DNA of 64,000 nucleotides, taken from assembly GCA_963971405.1 (NCBI GenBank), contig OZ020492.1:11458151-11522150 (forward strand). Direction: 5' to 3'. The translations under genes were made by a program, and so were the position numbers. Position 1 is the first letter of the stretch. Every line of letters begins with the position of its first letter. Source of the DNA: Psococerastis gibbosa (taxonomy: Eukaryota; Arthropoda; Insecta; Psocodea; Psocidae). Under the pieces are notes generated by a model that was not told where the DNA came from, searched no databases, and saw only the letters and a program-made list of their open reading frames with translations. Below are positions 12,187-25,100 of this stretch, one piece after another.

Positions 12187-15100
12187 CTAATGTAGACTGT
12201 TGATAATCGCTTGCTTGAGAAAGTGAAACGATCGTGTTGCTAGCATATCTGCCCGGATTTTCGCCAAATGTAATTTAGGTGGACTGACGTCTCTAACAAG
12301 TGAACATAAGACGGTATTCTCTGATGGACTGTCCGATCCCAATATCCCGGGTGGAAAACTGTAATCACTTAGACTCGGCCATTTTGGTAAAATAACATCT
12401 TCTTTGTCTAAATCTCTGCGTACCGATACGTCTGCAGCACTATTTCGACGGGTTCCATGACTTGATTGGGAATTATCCAGGAGTATTTGCGAAAATTCAT
12501 CTCCAGCCTCAATTTCTGGAGGTGATTCAGATGACAGAGAAACAGGGTGTTCGATCTTCCCCGAATGTGATTTAGGTGGACTAATGTCTCTTTCAAGGGA
12601 ATATAAGGCGGCATTGTCTGATGGACTGTCCGATCCCAATATCTCGAGTGGAAAACTGAAATCAGTTAGATTCGGCCATTTTGGTAAAATAACATCTTCT
12701 TCGTCTGAATCTCTGCGTACCCATACGTCTGCAGCACTATTTCGACGGGTTGCATGACTTGATTCAACTATGAAACCCTCATCGTATACTTCCCTGCAGA
12801 GGTGATTGGCCCATGCGAACGTAAAAGACGCACAAAACAAGAATGCCTAAAACAAATATTCAAACTTTAATGACTTTCTATTTTTTGGGATATTTTATCT
12901 ACCTATCCAGTCGGCGACCTATATTCGACTTCCGGAAATGTTCTTCACTACATTTCGTGTCATTACCCACTGAGCCTAAAACTTTCCATATGTAAATATT
13001 TACTTTTTTGTTCTATTACTAAGCCAACCTAGCGGAGTTAGGGCTATAAAGCCCTCTCTTACACTCAACTAGGATATATATAGCCTATACACAAATTTGG
13101 GTGTACTGTTCGCCCAGAAAAGTTTGCAAATGCACATGAAAATATCCCTTAATGCTTTACCAAGTCGGGGGCAAGTCCCGCCTCTCCACGTAAATTCCCT
13201 ATGCTGCATTTTCAAATCAGATAGAACTACTTTGCATGTGTTTGTATACACAAAACTTCCGTGGGTTCCATTCCGAATTTAATGCATTAAGGTCACAAGT
13301 GGACATTGCTTATTTTTTTTTAAGCTAAAATTGCCAATCTGTTACACTTTTTGCGAATTCACGACTCCAATGTCAAAATTAAAATTAAAATTTTCTGAAT
13401 ATTAGTTAATTGTCTTCAACTACTGTAGCAACGTTAGTGGAACGGTTTTTGGATCATCATAGAACAAAATCAAAGCAATATTTATTGTTATAAATATTAT
13501 TAGTACGTTTCTTGAATTTGAGAAATTTATAAAATTTTCATCTTACCATACTGTGTTATAAAATGGATCAATTTGAAAGCAGACAGTTAATATCGAAGTT
13601 AAGGGTATTCAGACCACAGAAAACAGTGTTATGTCTTACCAAAGGAAGCAGGCCTAGTAAGAGGAAGCAACTGAAGCAACATTTCCGCATGAACCGTTTG
13701 GTAAGGCAAGCAAATTCACTAGGAGACATGAATGATGATCTTAAACCTTTGCGAACTATTTAAGGATGTTGAAAGTTATATATATACAGAGTCTAGGAGT
13801 CCGTCGAGGTATAAAATCAACCAAAATATAAAGGAAAGAAGACGTCAATAATACTACAATAATCTCGACGAATGTGATGAAAGTATGATAAGGAACCCCA
13901 TAATTATGTATATTCATCGTAGGATGATTGCTGACTGTTAAATTTGGACACCCTGCGACAAAAAATATTAGAGCTTGATGGTCGTTACCAAATGCCCAAG
14001 GTGAGCCTCCGCGTATTTATCACTATAGGCGTCTTCATTTCAGGTAAAATAAAAAACACAACCAGTCGGTTGAGGAGACTATTATAAATACACGCACCAG
14101 AAGTGCAGCAGAAACAAAGAAGTCACAATTTAAATGCTGTGCAGATTTAAGATGTTTGACAAAATACAACGTCTTGGTCGAGTCGCCACGCACGCTTTCT
14201 TGGCGTTATAGGTATTTACAAGGAATACGAAACGCCAGGTCTGAAGGAAATCGCATTGTATACCTTGACGAGACCCTTATTGGTGTGATTCACAGAAACT
14301 CAATTCTGTGGCCTGAACGCTCTTAAGTTAACTTTCTACTTTCAAGTTGATCCATTTTATAACACAGTATGGTAAGATAAAATTTTTTTAAATTTCTCAA
14401 ATTCAAGAAACGTACTAATAATATTTATAACAATAAATATTGCTTTGATTTTGTTCTATGATGATCCTAAAACCGTTCCACTAACGTTGCCACAGTAGTT
14501 GAAGACAATTAACTAATATTCAGAAAATTTTAATTTTAATTTTGACATTAGAGTCGTGAATTCGTAAAAAGTGCAACAGATCGACAATTTTAGCTAAAAA
14601 AAAATAAGCAATGTCCACCTGTGACCTTAATGCATTAAATTCGGAATGGAACCCACGGAAGTTTTGTGTATACAAACACATGCAAAGTAGCTCTATCTGA
14701 TTTGAAAATGCAGCATAGGGAATTTACATGGAGAGGCGGGACTTGCCTCCGACTTGGTAACGCATTAAGGGATATTTTCATGTGCATTTGCAAACTTTTC
14801 TTGGTGAACAGTATGTAATTAGTAGCCGTAGCCAGGAGTTTTTTTGGGTGACTCATGTGTCTAACAGTCAAGGACGGGTACAGGGGGGGGGTAGGGGGGG
14901 TAGCTGCCCCCCCCCCCAAAAAATTTGGTAAATCTATTGTAAATTATTTGGGGAACGGAAATGTGTTTGAATTTGTTGGTTCCAAACGTTTAAATATTTC
15001 GGCATCAGGTTTAGTCAGTTTGAATCAGTGTTACAATATACCTGTACTTCAATCAATACTCAATGATTTAAAAAAAATACATTTCTTATAAATTTATGTA

Positions 15101-18100
15101 GGTATTTTTTTATCCACTTATTCATGCTTCCCACGCTATCATGGAAGGCGCTTTTAGCTTTTACTAGGATTCTGGTTCGGTAATTTACATAGAAAGAATA
15201 GAATAGAATATCATGTATTTCTGTAGGTGTGGCGAGACACATAGAAAACTGTCAGATAACATGTATACATTACTTAGTATATGTAATGACTTAAATGTAG
15301 TAAAAAAAATCTTGTTCTTAACTTATACAACCGTATACGGTCGAAAAACAAATACAAAGATCATATCATACCATGCACTCATCTCAGATCCCCAATGTCA
15401 TATATTCCCTCTTCAATCAGATGATCTTTAAGTCGGGCCCTAAAATGGTTACTCTTCGCAGCGCTTGCAGGTCCCATGGCAACTTATTAAAAAAAATTTA
15501 CTCCAGCGTAGAGGTTTTTATTTTGAAACAGCGCTGTGTTATGTGGTTCAACGAATAGGTTTAGTGATTTGGGGTTACGTCTGCGAAAAACTGCGAATTC
15601 TTGAATCTTTTGTAATTTGCACAACACACTCTAAGACAGCGGTCGGCAACCTTTTTCTCCAGTGGGCCAAATTTTTTATTCTGTTCTTTCCTGAGGGCCG
15701 CACTTATTAAATACATATAGGTACCTATTACGGAAACTTTAAAAAGTAGGCATTTTCTGTTCTTAAGTAGGCTATATTTTCCAATAATTAATATAAAATC
15801 CGGGGAGGGGGGGGGGCTCCGAGGTCCACCCGTAGCCCCCCCCCAGGATTTCTGGTGACAAAGACGTTATGGAGGCTAAAGACATAGTATCAACAATAAT
15901 GAAAGGGAAATTAATTCTTAGTATGCTTATTTTGCATGAAAAAATCAACATATTGACCAAGTACTTTCACAAAAAAATATTACTCAAAATGCTTAAAACA
16001 CCAATAGTTCAGACCTATTTTTTCAAATTTTTTCTTCGGGGGAGACCCCCGGCCCCCCTCAGTGATGAGTTTATTCGTCAGTAAAATCTCAACTTAATTG
16101 CTAGCAAAATGCGTAAAACCGCCCTAATTTGGGCCTATTCATCAATTTTCTTTTCCGGGGGACCCCCCCGGGCCCCCCTTTCTCTAGGGTAGAATATTTG
16201 TAAAACCTCACTAATTTGGGCCCATTTCTCGATTTTTTTTTCTCCGGGGGATCAAAGTCTTGGCCCTTGGGGTCCTAAAGCACACCCTAGAAATTTTGGG
16301 AATTTACGCAAACTGTGCAAGCTCCAAAATACATGTTGTCTTTTCAAATTTTTATAAATTAAAAAAAAAAATCAAAAAGTTATTGTTTTTTTGTAGAATT
16401 TTTAAATAATTTACATATATATAAGTTATATATAATTTGCCACTGATGCGGTGTTTCCAAGATTCGTGAACCACGTATCTACCGACGTTCATGTAAATTT
16501 TTTTAGTTACCATAAACCACCTGTCACAGTGATTAATAACGAAGACTATATTGATCTAATATATATTCTTCTTCTTCTTCCTCCTTAATGCCGCGTGCGC
16601 AGCGTGGGGAGGGGGGAGGTCGCCCCGGACTCATTTCCTGAACTCACCCCGGTCGGACGCTAACGCCTTGAGCTCGGCAATTGTTTTCCATCTTGATCCG
16701 GTGAGTTGTTAATTGATTTTCTTCTTCTTTTTTTCCTCCTTAATGAGTTAGAGGGGGGGGGGGGGTCCCTCCGGACCCATTTCCAGAACTCGCCTCGGTC
16801 GGACGCTAACGCTTTGAGCTCGGCAATTGTTTTCCATCTTGCTCCGGCGAGTTGTTCAATCCTTTCCTCGAGGGTTGTTCTCGGTCTGCCAATGGGTCTT
16901 CTTCCTTGTGCCCTTGCTTCCGCCAACCTCCGGGTGGTCCTGTTCTCGTCCACCCTTTGGACGTGGCCGATTCATTGCAGCTGCTTGTTCTCCATTCTTC
17001 TCTCTATGGAATCCACATGCAGGTCTTGTCTGATGCTGTCATTTTGGATTCGGTCCCATCTTGTTCCACCAGCGATCCCAGCGATCCATCTTAGGCACTT
17101 CATCGGAGTCGCGTTAATTTTATTCAGGTCGATTGTAGGTGTCCAGCTTTTGCTCCCATAGAAGATGTTGGACTCTGGTCTCTGTCTTGCGTTCCACTTT
17201 TCTCTTGCCGAAAAGGTGTTGCATGGAAGTAGGCTGCTGAAGTCATCTTTACCGAAGCAAGAAACAGAGTCCAAAAGACTAAATACTAATTATTAATATT
17301 CAAAATAATAATAGTAGTTAGATAATAAAAATCGCATAATTTATCAACCTTCCTAATGATATATTCACTTGTGATATGTAAAATCTACTTCTGTAAAATG
17401 TTTAATTATTAATACTTTCACCGAATAGTCCCAATAAATGTAGGCCTAGGAAAATAAAAATAAATAAATAATGTTTTTTCATTGATTTGTTTATTTACGC
17501 TTTGATAAAGTATATCGATCTTTTTCTTAGTCTAGTACTGACTGACTTTCTTAGAATAGCACTGACACACACAATTTTTTTTTATTCGCGTAGTGAACTT
17601 CTCCCCAGCATGAAATCCCATAAGCCATTTTTGAATGGAAATGGGAGTAGTAGAACATTATTAGTGTGTCCCTGCTAACCTTATCCTTAAAACATCTCAA
17701 CATGTCTAACACCTTGTTTAGCTTCACATGAAGGTTGTCAATGTGGTTTTTCCAGTTGAGCTTACAGTCAATATCTACTCACAATACCTTAGTTTCGCTA
17801 GTCTGAATCACAGGCATTTTACAGTAATCTACCGTAAAAATCGGTTTTGCGACGCACGATCGCGTCATAAAGTAAATACATACATACATGGAGAGCAATA
17901 ACTTAAATCATTCATACATCATTCATTAATTAGTATAAAAACGTGCTTACCGGTGTCAATTCAAGTAATGGTATGTCTGGATAGTAGTATTTGGTATAAA
18001 TGACAGCAATTGCAGCGACATTATAGACTACTGATAAATTAATAGAAAACCAGCTGCCCACGCGCTGAATGAACGATGAAAATTTTCTGCCAAGTTTAAC

Positions 18101-20394
18101 ATATTTATAGATTGGGATGAAGATACAGCTGTAGCAAACACATACAACGGGAGAAAGAACTAGTATGTTACTGACTTCTTTCGGTTTGAAATTATTCTCG
18201 TCGATGGATGACATCACACCCACCACAAGCACCACTGAACAAATTGAACAAATTGCCTGAAATTCAAGAAATACCAATAAGAACTTATTGAGCTCGTCCA
18301 ATAAAGTTTGCCTTTTTTAATCTCTTACCTAAATTATGTATAAGTACTCCGTAAACATATCTCATATCTGTATAAAATGCCAGATTTTCTACTTCGTGAG
18401 TCTTGACTCTTTGGGCAATCAGAAACCACCAACATTATTTTTTTGTTACTAAACCAATTTTTACTGGTAATAACGATAGTAGAGATATCATTAGTGAGAA
18501 TGTTCCTCTACAATTTTTACAGTGTAGGGGAAGTTTCGGCATGGGGAAAATTTCGGCAACGGGATTATGTCAAAAGTTGAAAGAAATGGGTAAAATATAT
18601 GCAATAAAATATATCGGCCTATCCACAATAGATTTAAGATGACTGAAAATAAATGTATTTACTAAGGCATTTCCCACAAACAAACTTACAGAAAACGTTC
18701 TTGGTGAAAACATTAAAGTGGTAAATTTAAAAACTGCTATGAGATTGATATGGACTTGGCAAAAAGGAAAGTTTTCTGGTGGGAACGAACCTAAAATATT
18801 GCGTCATTTACCTCGAAAAGGTCAAGCATCATAACTCTAACTAAACTTGAAACTTGTCTGTTTACTCGGCGTCAGAATAATATGAAGAGAAGCGAAGCCT
18901 ATAAACTATCAATACAGCTGGGCCTTTCTTTGATACATCCCCATATTATAAAGTTATTTCATATATTACTAATATTAGCCTACTATAATATATAATATGC
19001 AGTTAATATTTCTTTTAATATCAAATATATATTCACAAGTAAAATTTATATTAATATTAAGTGATTATAGTAATGGGATATGTAGTTTGTATAACAATTC
19101 CAGTAGAGTCAGACTTGGTCGCCAGAATTCCAAACTCAACTATCTACGTAAGTTAGACAGTCTTGCGAGTAGACGAAGATAAATCATGATCATGTACGAT
19201 TTCAGAAGAGGAGCAAGAAACAACACGCCTTGTTTCATGATTTTTATTTAACCTAACATACGGAGTTGCCTTTTTGGGTCAAGGGGTTAGTTGATTGTCA
19301 GAAAATTTTTATCTCACATAAGAATGCCATCAGGGTATTAAATAAAGTTAGGAAAGACGGGGATGAGCGCAGGATACATTGCAAACCGTGGTTTCTTGAC
19401 AACAAAATACTAACACTACCCAGCCTTTACTTCCTTAAATGTATTATGCTCTCATGGATATAAATAAATAATCAAATAATTTCCAAATTCCAATAAAATG
19501 CAAATCTTACCAACTCAAAAATTTTCTCTCGAGAAAATCCAAGGAATGGCAAATTGGCGGAAGGTTGGTACTAGAGCCACATCGGCTTAGACTATATAAA
19601 ACTGATGTTTTCTATGGAGGGAAAAACTATATTTAGCAAACTACCACTTTCTTTGGAGGAATTAACATAGCCTATATGGTTCAGCCAATTTAAGAACGCG
19701 CTAAAAATATATTTGATCGACGGTGCATTTTCATCAATAACTGAATTCAAGGAGCACTCTTCCTATTCCTAGGCAATAGGGCTACATACGATATGGTATA
19801 TACGTATGTGGATGATCTTTGGTTGTGCTCAATTGTGTTCATGACTTGAACACTAAAACACTTAGTGTTTTATCTCGTAGCCTACTCTAACTGTATCTGT
19901 AATTTGTATCACAATTTCTTGTATACTGTGAATGGGATGACGTACGTCTCCCATTTCATTTATATAATGAAAATAAAGTTTATTAGCATTATTATTATTA
20001 TCTTCTCAATTTATTATTAATTGTATTTAAGTGACGACATCCTGTAATTGCGTTATGGAATATATATTTTGAATTGATTTGATTTGAGTTAGTATCCACG
20101 TGCTAGAGTACAGTCGACAGAATTTTATATTTTATCAAAATTATATTATATACATATACAGTATATATGTATTACATTCAGGGTGGATGGCCTATCATGC
20201 ACTCTTACTGATGAATTGTTTTAAACTTTGTATTAATGAAGTCATATTGTAAACTGTTATTTTTGGAGGAATATATTAACTTTACTTTATATTATAATAT
20301 AATTTATTACCGATTCTAAATACTTTACCAATACGATCCATTCAGCAGCAGGTTGCGTTCCACACCGGGGCAATTCCCTACGTAATGAGTTCAT
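12187..20394 (-). CDS. MTL-A: four-TM MARVEL-like protein with truncated Ser/Pro tail
   Basis: Coding exons: 20394-20311 (28 codons, acceptor TTTTCAG nine bases before ATG, donor TCG|GTAATA), 18256-17951 (102 codons, donor CCG|GTAAGC) and 12846-12187. All introns are phase 0, for a total of 349 residues. TM1 spans the first junction (VLVKYLES|AICSICSVVLV). TM2 is about residues 56-82 and TM3 is about 102-124 (SWFSINLSVVYNVAAIAVIY). TM4 starts exon 3 (AFLFCASFTFAWANH). Both ends are predicted to be cytoplasmic. Topology and a TM1 of the L-L-K-x-L-E-L kind suggest a MARVEL-type membrane protein, but I see no diagnostic motif, so that is inference. The tail holds two copies, about 99 residues apart, of a block with TRRNSAADV, a basophilic-kinase-like R-R-x-S site. 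The tail is cut short relative to MTL-B. Confidence 0.7.
13009..13075 (-). mobile_element. SINE 3' fragment in intron 2 of MTL-A
   Basis: It matches the 3' third of the 54430-54640 SINE family in reverse orientation (TAGCCAACCT block). The homologous place in unit B, about 32425-32440, lacks it, so it inserted into A after duplication. Confidence 0.7.
13106..14811 (+). mobile_element. Tc1/IS630-type element with about 480-bp inverted repeats, defective
   Basis: The ends read TA-CTGTTCGCCCAGAAAAG and, in reverse complement, TA-CTGTTCACCAAGAAAAG, with TA at 13104-13105 and 14812-14813. The arms match from about 13106-13590 and 14330-14811. Inside, broken plus-strand frames recall DDE transposases of the IS630/Tc1 group: a stretch with FRMNRLVRQAN near 13690, DECDESMIRN near 13870, and RNARSEGNRIVYLDET near 14230-14275 carrying the expected catalytic aspartate. 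Stops and frameshifts make it non-autonomous. Unit B has the empty site near 32447 (TGTAATG). Confidence 0.8.
14880..15075. repeat. G-run/C-run repeat end
   Basis: A run of G, GTAGCTG and a run of C are followed by AAATTTGGTAAATCTATTG. The same arrangement recurs at 33000-33130 and inverted at 38022-38155, marking one interspersed repeat family. Confidence 0.6.
15100..15635. other. Intron 2 of MTL-A, nothing identified
   Basis: AT-rich sequence with only short chance ORFs. It is within the long second intron of MTL-A. Confidence 0.4.
15637..15705 (+). mobile_element. hAT-like transposon end
   Basis: CAGCGGTCGGCAACCTTTTT followed by GTGGGCCAAATT and GAGGGCCGCAC is a very common terminus of non-autonomous hAT elements in animals. 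The opposite end was not found, so the element may be truncated. Confidence 0.4.
15800..16270. repeat. Degenerate array of G/C-run repeats
   Basis: Three units spaced about 120-130 bp share a TTGGGCCTATT.-like lead, a T-rich stretch and a CGGGGGACCCCC-type core (about 16035, 16155 and 16245). Similar G-run text occurs at 21200-21450 and 56050-56100. Confidence 0.5.
16567..17280 (-). pseudogene. LINE ORF2 C-terminal remnant with duplicated 3' end
   Basis: On the minus strand, two overlapping frames give YGSKSWTPTIDLNKI...MKCLRWIAG...DRIQNDSIRQDL and then MDENRTTRRLAEARAQGRRP with IGRPRTTLEERIEQLAG. This is the typical end of an RTE-like endonuclease/reverse-transcriptase protein, here frameshifted. 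The last 140 bp with the GAA-rich tail are present twice in tandem (about 16567-16702 and 16713-16857). Confidence 0.75.
17570..17830 (-). pseudogene. LINE reverse-transcriptase fragment
   Basis: The minus strand encodes VDIDCKLNWKNHIDNLHVKL followed by NKVLDMLRC and YGISCWGE, matching the post-YADD region of Jockey/CR1-like reverse transcriptases. It is short and open on neither side, and sits about 100 bp from exon 2 of MTL-A. Confidence 0.7.
18310..19280. other. Intron 1 of MTL-A, duplicated, no gene
   Basis: The sequence pairs with 33800-36590 in unit B with many indels. No coding content was recognised. Confidence 0.5.
19290..19990 (+). pseudogene. LINE 3' end with polyadenylation signal
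   Basis: SHKNAIRVLNKVRKDGDERR and a following ILTLPSLYFLKCI block, then LPLSLEELT and LKIYLIDGAFSSITEF in other frames, match the extreme C-terminus of CR1/Jockey-like ORF2. An AATAAAG lies near 19970 before an ATT-rich tail. The first part also occurs in unit B at 36620-36830, so this insertion predates the duplication. Confidence 0.7.
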
Positions 20395-20519
20395 TTTAAT
20401 GATCTGAAAATATAATGCAACAACGACAGTCAAATTATAGAAAGGGCTCAATTTTTCAACTTTCTCAGCAAAAACGTAAGTATGCAATTATATCAGAAAA
20501 GCTATTACCGTTCTGTGTC

Positions 20520-21880
20520 TGATAATAGGCCCTAACTAACAGTATAACTGCAGCCCTATTATGACGGTTTGGGATTAACATAATACCGGGGTTACATAAT
20601 ACGGGGATCTATTTTTTAATACCGCAATAGTATAAGGTGTTAAAATATGCGAGGGAAATTCAAATTAATAAATTATTGTAATACATGGGAATGGTTGGAT
20701 TGTTTTATAATTGAAGAAAATAATAATAAATATTACAATGTTCAGGTAGAATTTTGATTTATTATTTTTACGTCTAAGGGAGAAACAATATTGAAAACTC
20801 ACCAAAAAATTAATTAATCAATTTGAATTTCCAGCGCATTTTGCACTCATTTGTTTAAAACAATAAAATTGAATAAACCCTGTTAATATATTAATCCCAA
20901 ATCGCCATAATAAGGCTGCTTGGAGACAATTTTAATAATACCAATCCCGTTTTGGGTTCAAATCCCCCAAAATGAATAATCCCAATGACCAATGACTGGG
21001 GTTAAAAATTATGAGGTTCACCATCATTACACACGGAGAGGGGGTGACATTCACTTGGGACCCGTCAGGCGCACTAAAGTACTAAAGGGACCCTCCCTAC
21101 TTGGTTCTAGGCTTTTAACAAGCTCCCACAGGGTCTAAAAAGAGACGATATTAGCCCAAACGTTTTCAAGAGTAAGGTGAAAGGGTCTCCTGCAGGCGCG
21201 TATCTACGGGGGGGGGGGGGCTATTATAAGCCCCCCATTAGGTTCCTCAAAATGCGTAAACCCCACAATTCAGTCCTATTTTTCACACATTTTCTTACGG
21301 GCCCCCCTTGTGCTCAATTGCATTAATTACCTATAATATAGAACCCCTATTGCTCAGTAAAACCCCAATATTTCAACCCTATTAAAAAAAAAAAAAAAAT
21401 ACAATTCATCTTTTTTATTCGTATATAATCTTAGCCCCCTCCTTGGTCTCTTCCTAGATCCGCGCCCGGCGCCTATCCCCTAGTGAGTTGTTGCCCCCAC
21501 TCGGTGAATGAATTCCTAGCGACCAACGTCCCTCCATGCTGACATTCCCATCACATTCATAAGTGCCTATTGTCTATTATTAAGTTATGGATTTCAATGG
21601 ATAAGAATTTCTATCATCTCTAAACTTGACTATATATGTAAACTGTTAAGGTTGGATAACCATTGTATTTGTGATTATATGTAGATTTTTTAATCTATAT
21701 AAATATAGCTTTTTTTTTAAGTAGTTCTTATAGTTTTGACGGTGCCGAGCACATGCAGTATCTCTACTGTACCACTGTACTGTATGTGGTTAAAATGCCC
21801 TGATATAATTTCTTTTCATTTCATTTCAAAATGCACCAGGATTTTATTTTCTAACATAATACTGAAATTATGAAATAAAA
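20520..21880. other. 5' intron of MTL-A, low-complexity repeats
   Basis: It contains G-run repeat text at 21200-21450 and A runs. The part to about 20620 matches 37520-37620 in unit B. No gene seen. Confidence 0.4.
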
Positions 21881-21885
21881 AAAAT

Positions 21886-21960
21886 CTGGACTTGGCCTTG
21901 TTGTAACATTATGCGTTGGCAAGGCATAGTTTGTGAGTTCGAATCCCACCAAGTCTAGAT
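21886..21960 (+). tRNA. tRNA-like pseudogene
   Basis: TCTGGACTTGG at the 5' side pairs with CCAAGTCTAGA at the 3' side, and GAGTTCGAATCCC gives a good B box. The anticodon region is not well formed and the 3' flank is T-rich. It appears related to 8954-9028. Probably a SINE head or dead copy. Confidence 0.4.
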
Positions 21961-22149
21961 TTTTCTAATCTCTAATTTCGGGTAAAGAGGAGGTTGCAGC
22001 CTCTTTAATCGAGTTTATTTATTAAATTGATAACTAGGTCCTATAGCACTAACATATGGCGATGGTTACCACTGAGAGCGACCATACCGTGAAGCCTATA
22101 TTTTCGTAGCCATTTCAATACGTAGCAATGTTTAAAATATACTTCTTTA

Positions 22150-25100
22150 CAGTGCCGGGTTTGGCTATGGGGCACTGTGGGCCCGGGCCCCAGGGCCCCC
22201 ACAAAAATGGGGCCCCCACAAAACGAAAAAATACAAATAAAAAATTGAAAAAATTAAAAAAAATCAAAACAGATAACTTTTTAAATTTTCGCGGGAAATT
22301 CGAACGCATCGTGGCATTAATGACTCATTTTTGATAAAAATTTAACAAAAAATGAAGTATGTCCACTCCTGCTCTGAAACCACGATTGTTTTGCTTCATT
22401 AAATACAAATTGAAAATTTGAAATCAAATTTCTAAATTGAAACTACTTTTATCAGCACTTTCTGGTTGGTATATTGTTAAGGTAAGTAGCATAAGTTAAT
22501 TCTTATATTAGAGGCGGAAGTACCTAATAGTTGTTCTTTATAAGATAAGGTCCTTATTTTTCGTATTCTGCGCCCATTTACCACAATTCACAGAACGCAT
22601 CAAAACTTTGTAAGCCTATTAATTTTAATACGAAATGTGCCCAGCCACGTGGTCGCCACAAAATCGAGCACGTTATAAATATAAAATTCATTGGTCTAAA
22701 ATGTTATATGTCATAAAATGTTATATTATAAGACGCATGATTCGGAATTTTGAGATGTTTTATACAAAAGGGGATAAAAAATAAAATGTATTCGATTTTG
22801 TGGTGACCACGTGGCTGCACATTTCATCTTAAGTAGGGCAATAGGAACAAGTGGACTAGATAATTAGGCTCTGGCTAGTGAGTTCTGAAAAAACTAATTT
22901 ATTACAATTTTTATTTTTGATTCCGTAGTGAAATAATGGATCGTCACAAGGGAAAACGCGAATATGCAAGCGGCAGTGAAAAGCGGAAAATCGCAGCAGA
23001 TAAAGAAAACAAAATTCAAGATGTTTTATCTAAAACGCGCCGTATAACGGATTTTGTAACAAAAATAGAGACGGGTCCATCTACTCCTAGTTCTACTTCT
23101 AATTTTGTTGAAATGATGAGTGGTGATTCTGATTTTCCTGCATCTTCTCAAGTTATTGCTAGCCCTACCCAAGAGGTAAGAGTTTGACTTTAATTACTTA
23201 ATTAAGGTGACCGCAATCAAAAATTACCGACCCCACTCACCCCAGTAATTCTTATGGAATTAAAAATGGGGGACTCCTGTTAATTTACTGTATGAATTAA
23301 ACCTACCTAAACTTGAGTCGGCCATGCCGAAAGGATTGTTTACAAAATTAATTACAACTGTAATTGTTTTACTTGTAGGCAGTAATTGATAACAATGACG
23401 AATCCGAAAATACTGCTGATGATGGATTTTGCAAAGAAAATGACGTGGGATTGTGGCCAGCAGTTCTTAGTCAACAACACATCGACTATTGGATCAAGAA
23501 AGGAAATTTGGAAACTCAGCATTGTAATGAAGATATTTTGAAAGAAAAAAGCTTGGGACAAGTAGATGCAGTGAAAAGAAGAAAATGCCATGCAAGTTTA
23601 TTCCTTCGTCAAACTCAGGCAGGCAAGTCTATAAGCCGCTCTTGGTTATGTTTTTCACCTAGTACGGGGAAGCTATACTGCTTTTATTGTAAATTGCTCT
23701 GCAAATCAGCAAATCAGTTTTCAACTGAAGGGTTTGCTGACTGGAAGCATGCGTCTGAGCGTTTGAAAAGACATGAAACTACCGTAACGCATTTGCAAAT
23801 AGTTTGCCAATTTAAGCATCTCTCAAACGAGGCAATGCGTATTGATCGTGAGTTGGCCACACAAGTGAAGGAGAGCATTGCTTATTGGCGAAACGTTCTA
23901 AACAGATTGATTTCCGTCATAATATTTCTTTCTGGACGAGGACTTGCCTTTCGAGGGGACAACGAAATTTTGGGATCAACCAAAAATGGCAATTATTTGG
24001 GAGTCCTTGAGCTAATTGCACAATATGATCCGTTTTTAGTAGGCCACTTAGAGAAGCATGGAAATCGTGGCAGTGGTAGTGGCGGCGTTAACTACCTATC
24101 TGCCCACATTTGCGAAGAATTAATTGCGCTGATGTCCACCAAAGTTAGCGATGAAATAATTAAACGCTTAAAAGCCTGCAAATATTATTCGGTTTCGGTA
24201 GATTCAACAACTGACGAAGGCCATATAGATCAAATGACTGTGATTGTCAGGTATCTAGAAGAAAGCACACCAAAGGAAAGATTTCTTAGTTTTATGCCAA
24301 ACCAAGGCCATAAAGCTAAAGAATTATTTGATGGCCTCAACAAAGTTTTAAAAAAGTTCGGCCTGGATTTGAAAGATATTCGTGGGCAGTCGTATGACAA
24401 TGCTTCCGCTATGAGTGGAGAATATAGTGGTCTACGCACTTTGGTGCTAAATGAGAATCCTTTGGCTTTATGGGTTCCATGTTTCAATCATTCCCTCAAC
24501 TTAGTGGGCACAAAAGCGATGGACTCCTGCTCCCAATCGAAATTATTTTTTAGCTTTCTTGAGCAAATTTATGTATTTTTTACAAGTTCCACAGCTCGGT
24601 TCAACGTCCTTTCAAATGTTCTAAAAAGTGCTGCGAAGAAGTATGGCCACAACATACCAGTGCCCAAAAGAATCAGTTTAACCCGGTGGTCCTCAAGAGC
24701 GGAAGCTACTAATAGCCTAGTTTTGGGCTATAACGAAATACGAGAAGTCCTTAAAGATCTCTCCGAAGAAGATGTCCAAGCAAGTGGACTCTATTTGCAA
24801 ATTACCACGTTGGAGATAGCAATTTACGCTGTTCTTTGGAACGATATACTGGCAAGGGTGAATGCAGTAAACATCAATCTCCAGAATCCAAGAATCGACA
24901 TTAATACTTCGATCAGTGTGATGGAGTCCCTTAAGATCTTCATTGGGGAATTTAGGGATTCTTTCCAAGAATATGAGAAAAAGGGTGTTGAATTGTGTGG
25001 GCACAATTCTTATAAATCGGAAACTTTGCGGAAGCGGATCCGAAATGTGAGGCTAAATCCTTTGGATTATGGGAAAACTGAGGAAGCTGAATTCAGTCAT

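Noticed and set aside
20333-20394. Alternative donor GTAAAG inside MTL-A exon 1.
   Set aside because: The site is lost in MTL-B, and only the later donor joins the conserved LE(S/L) residues to TM1 in both copies.
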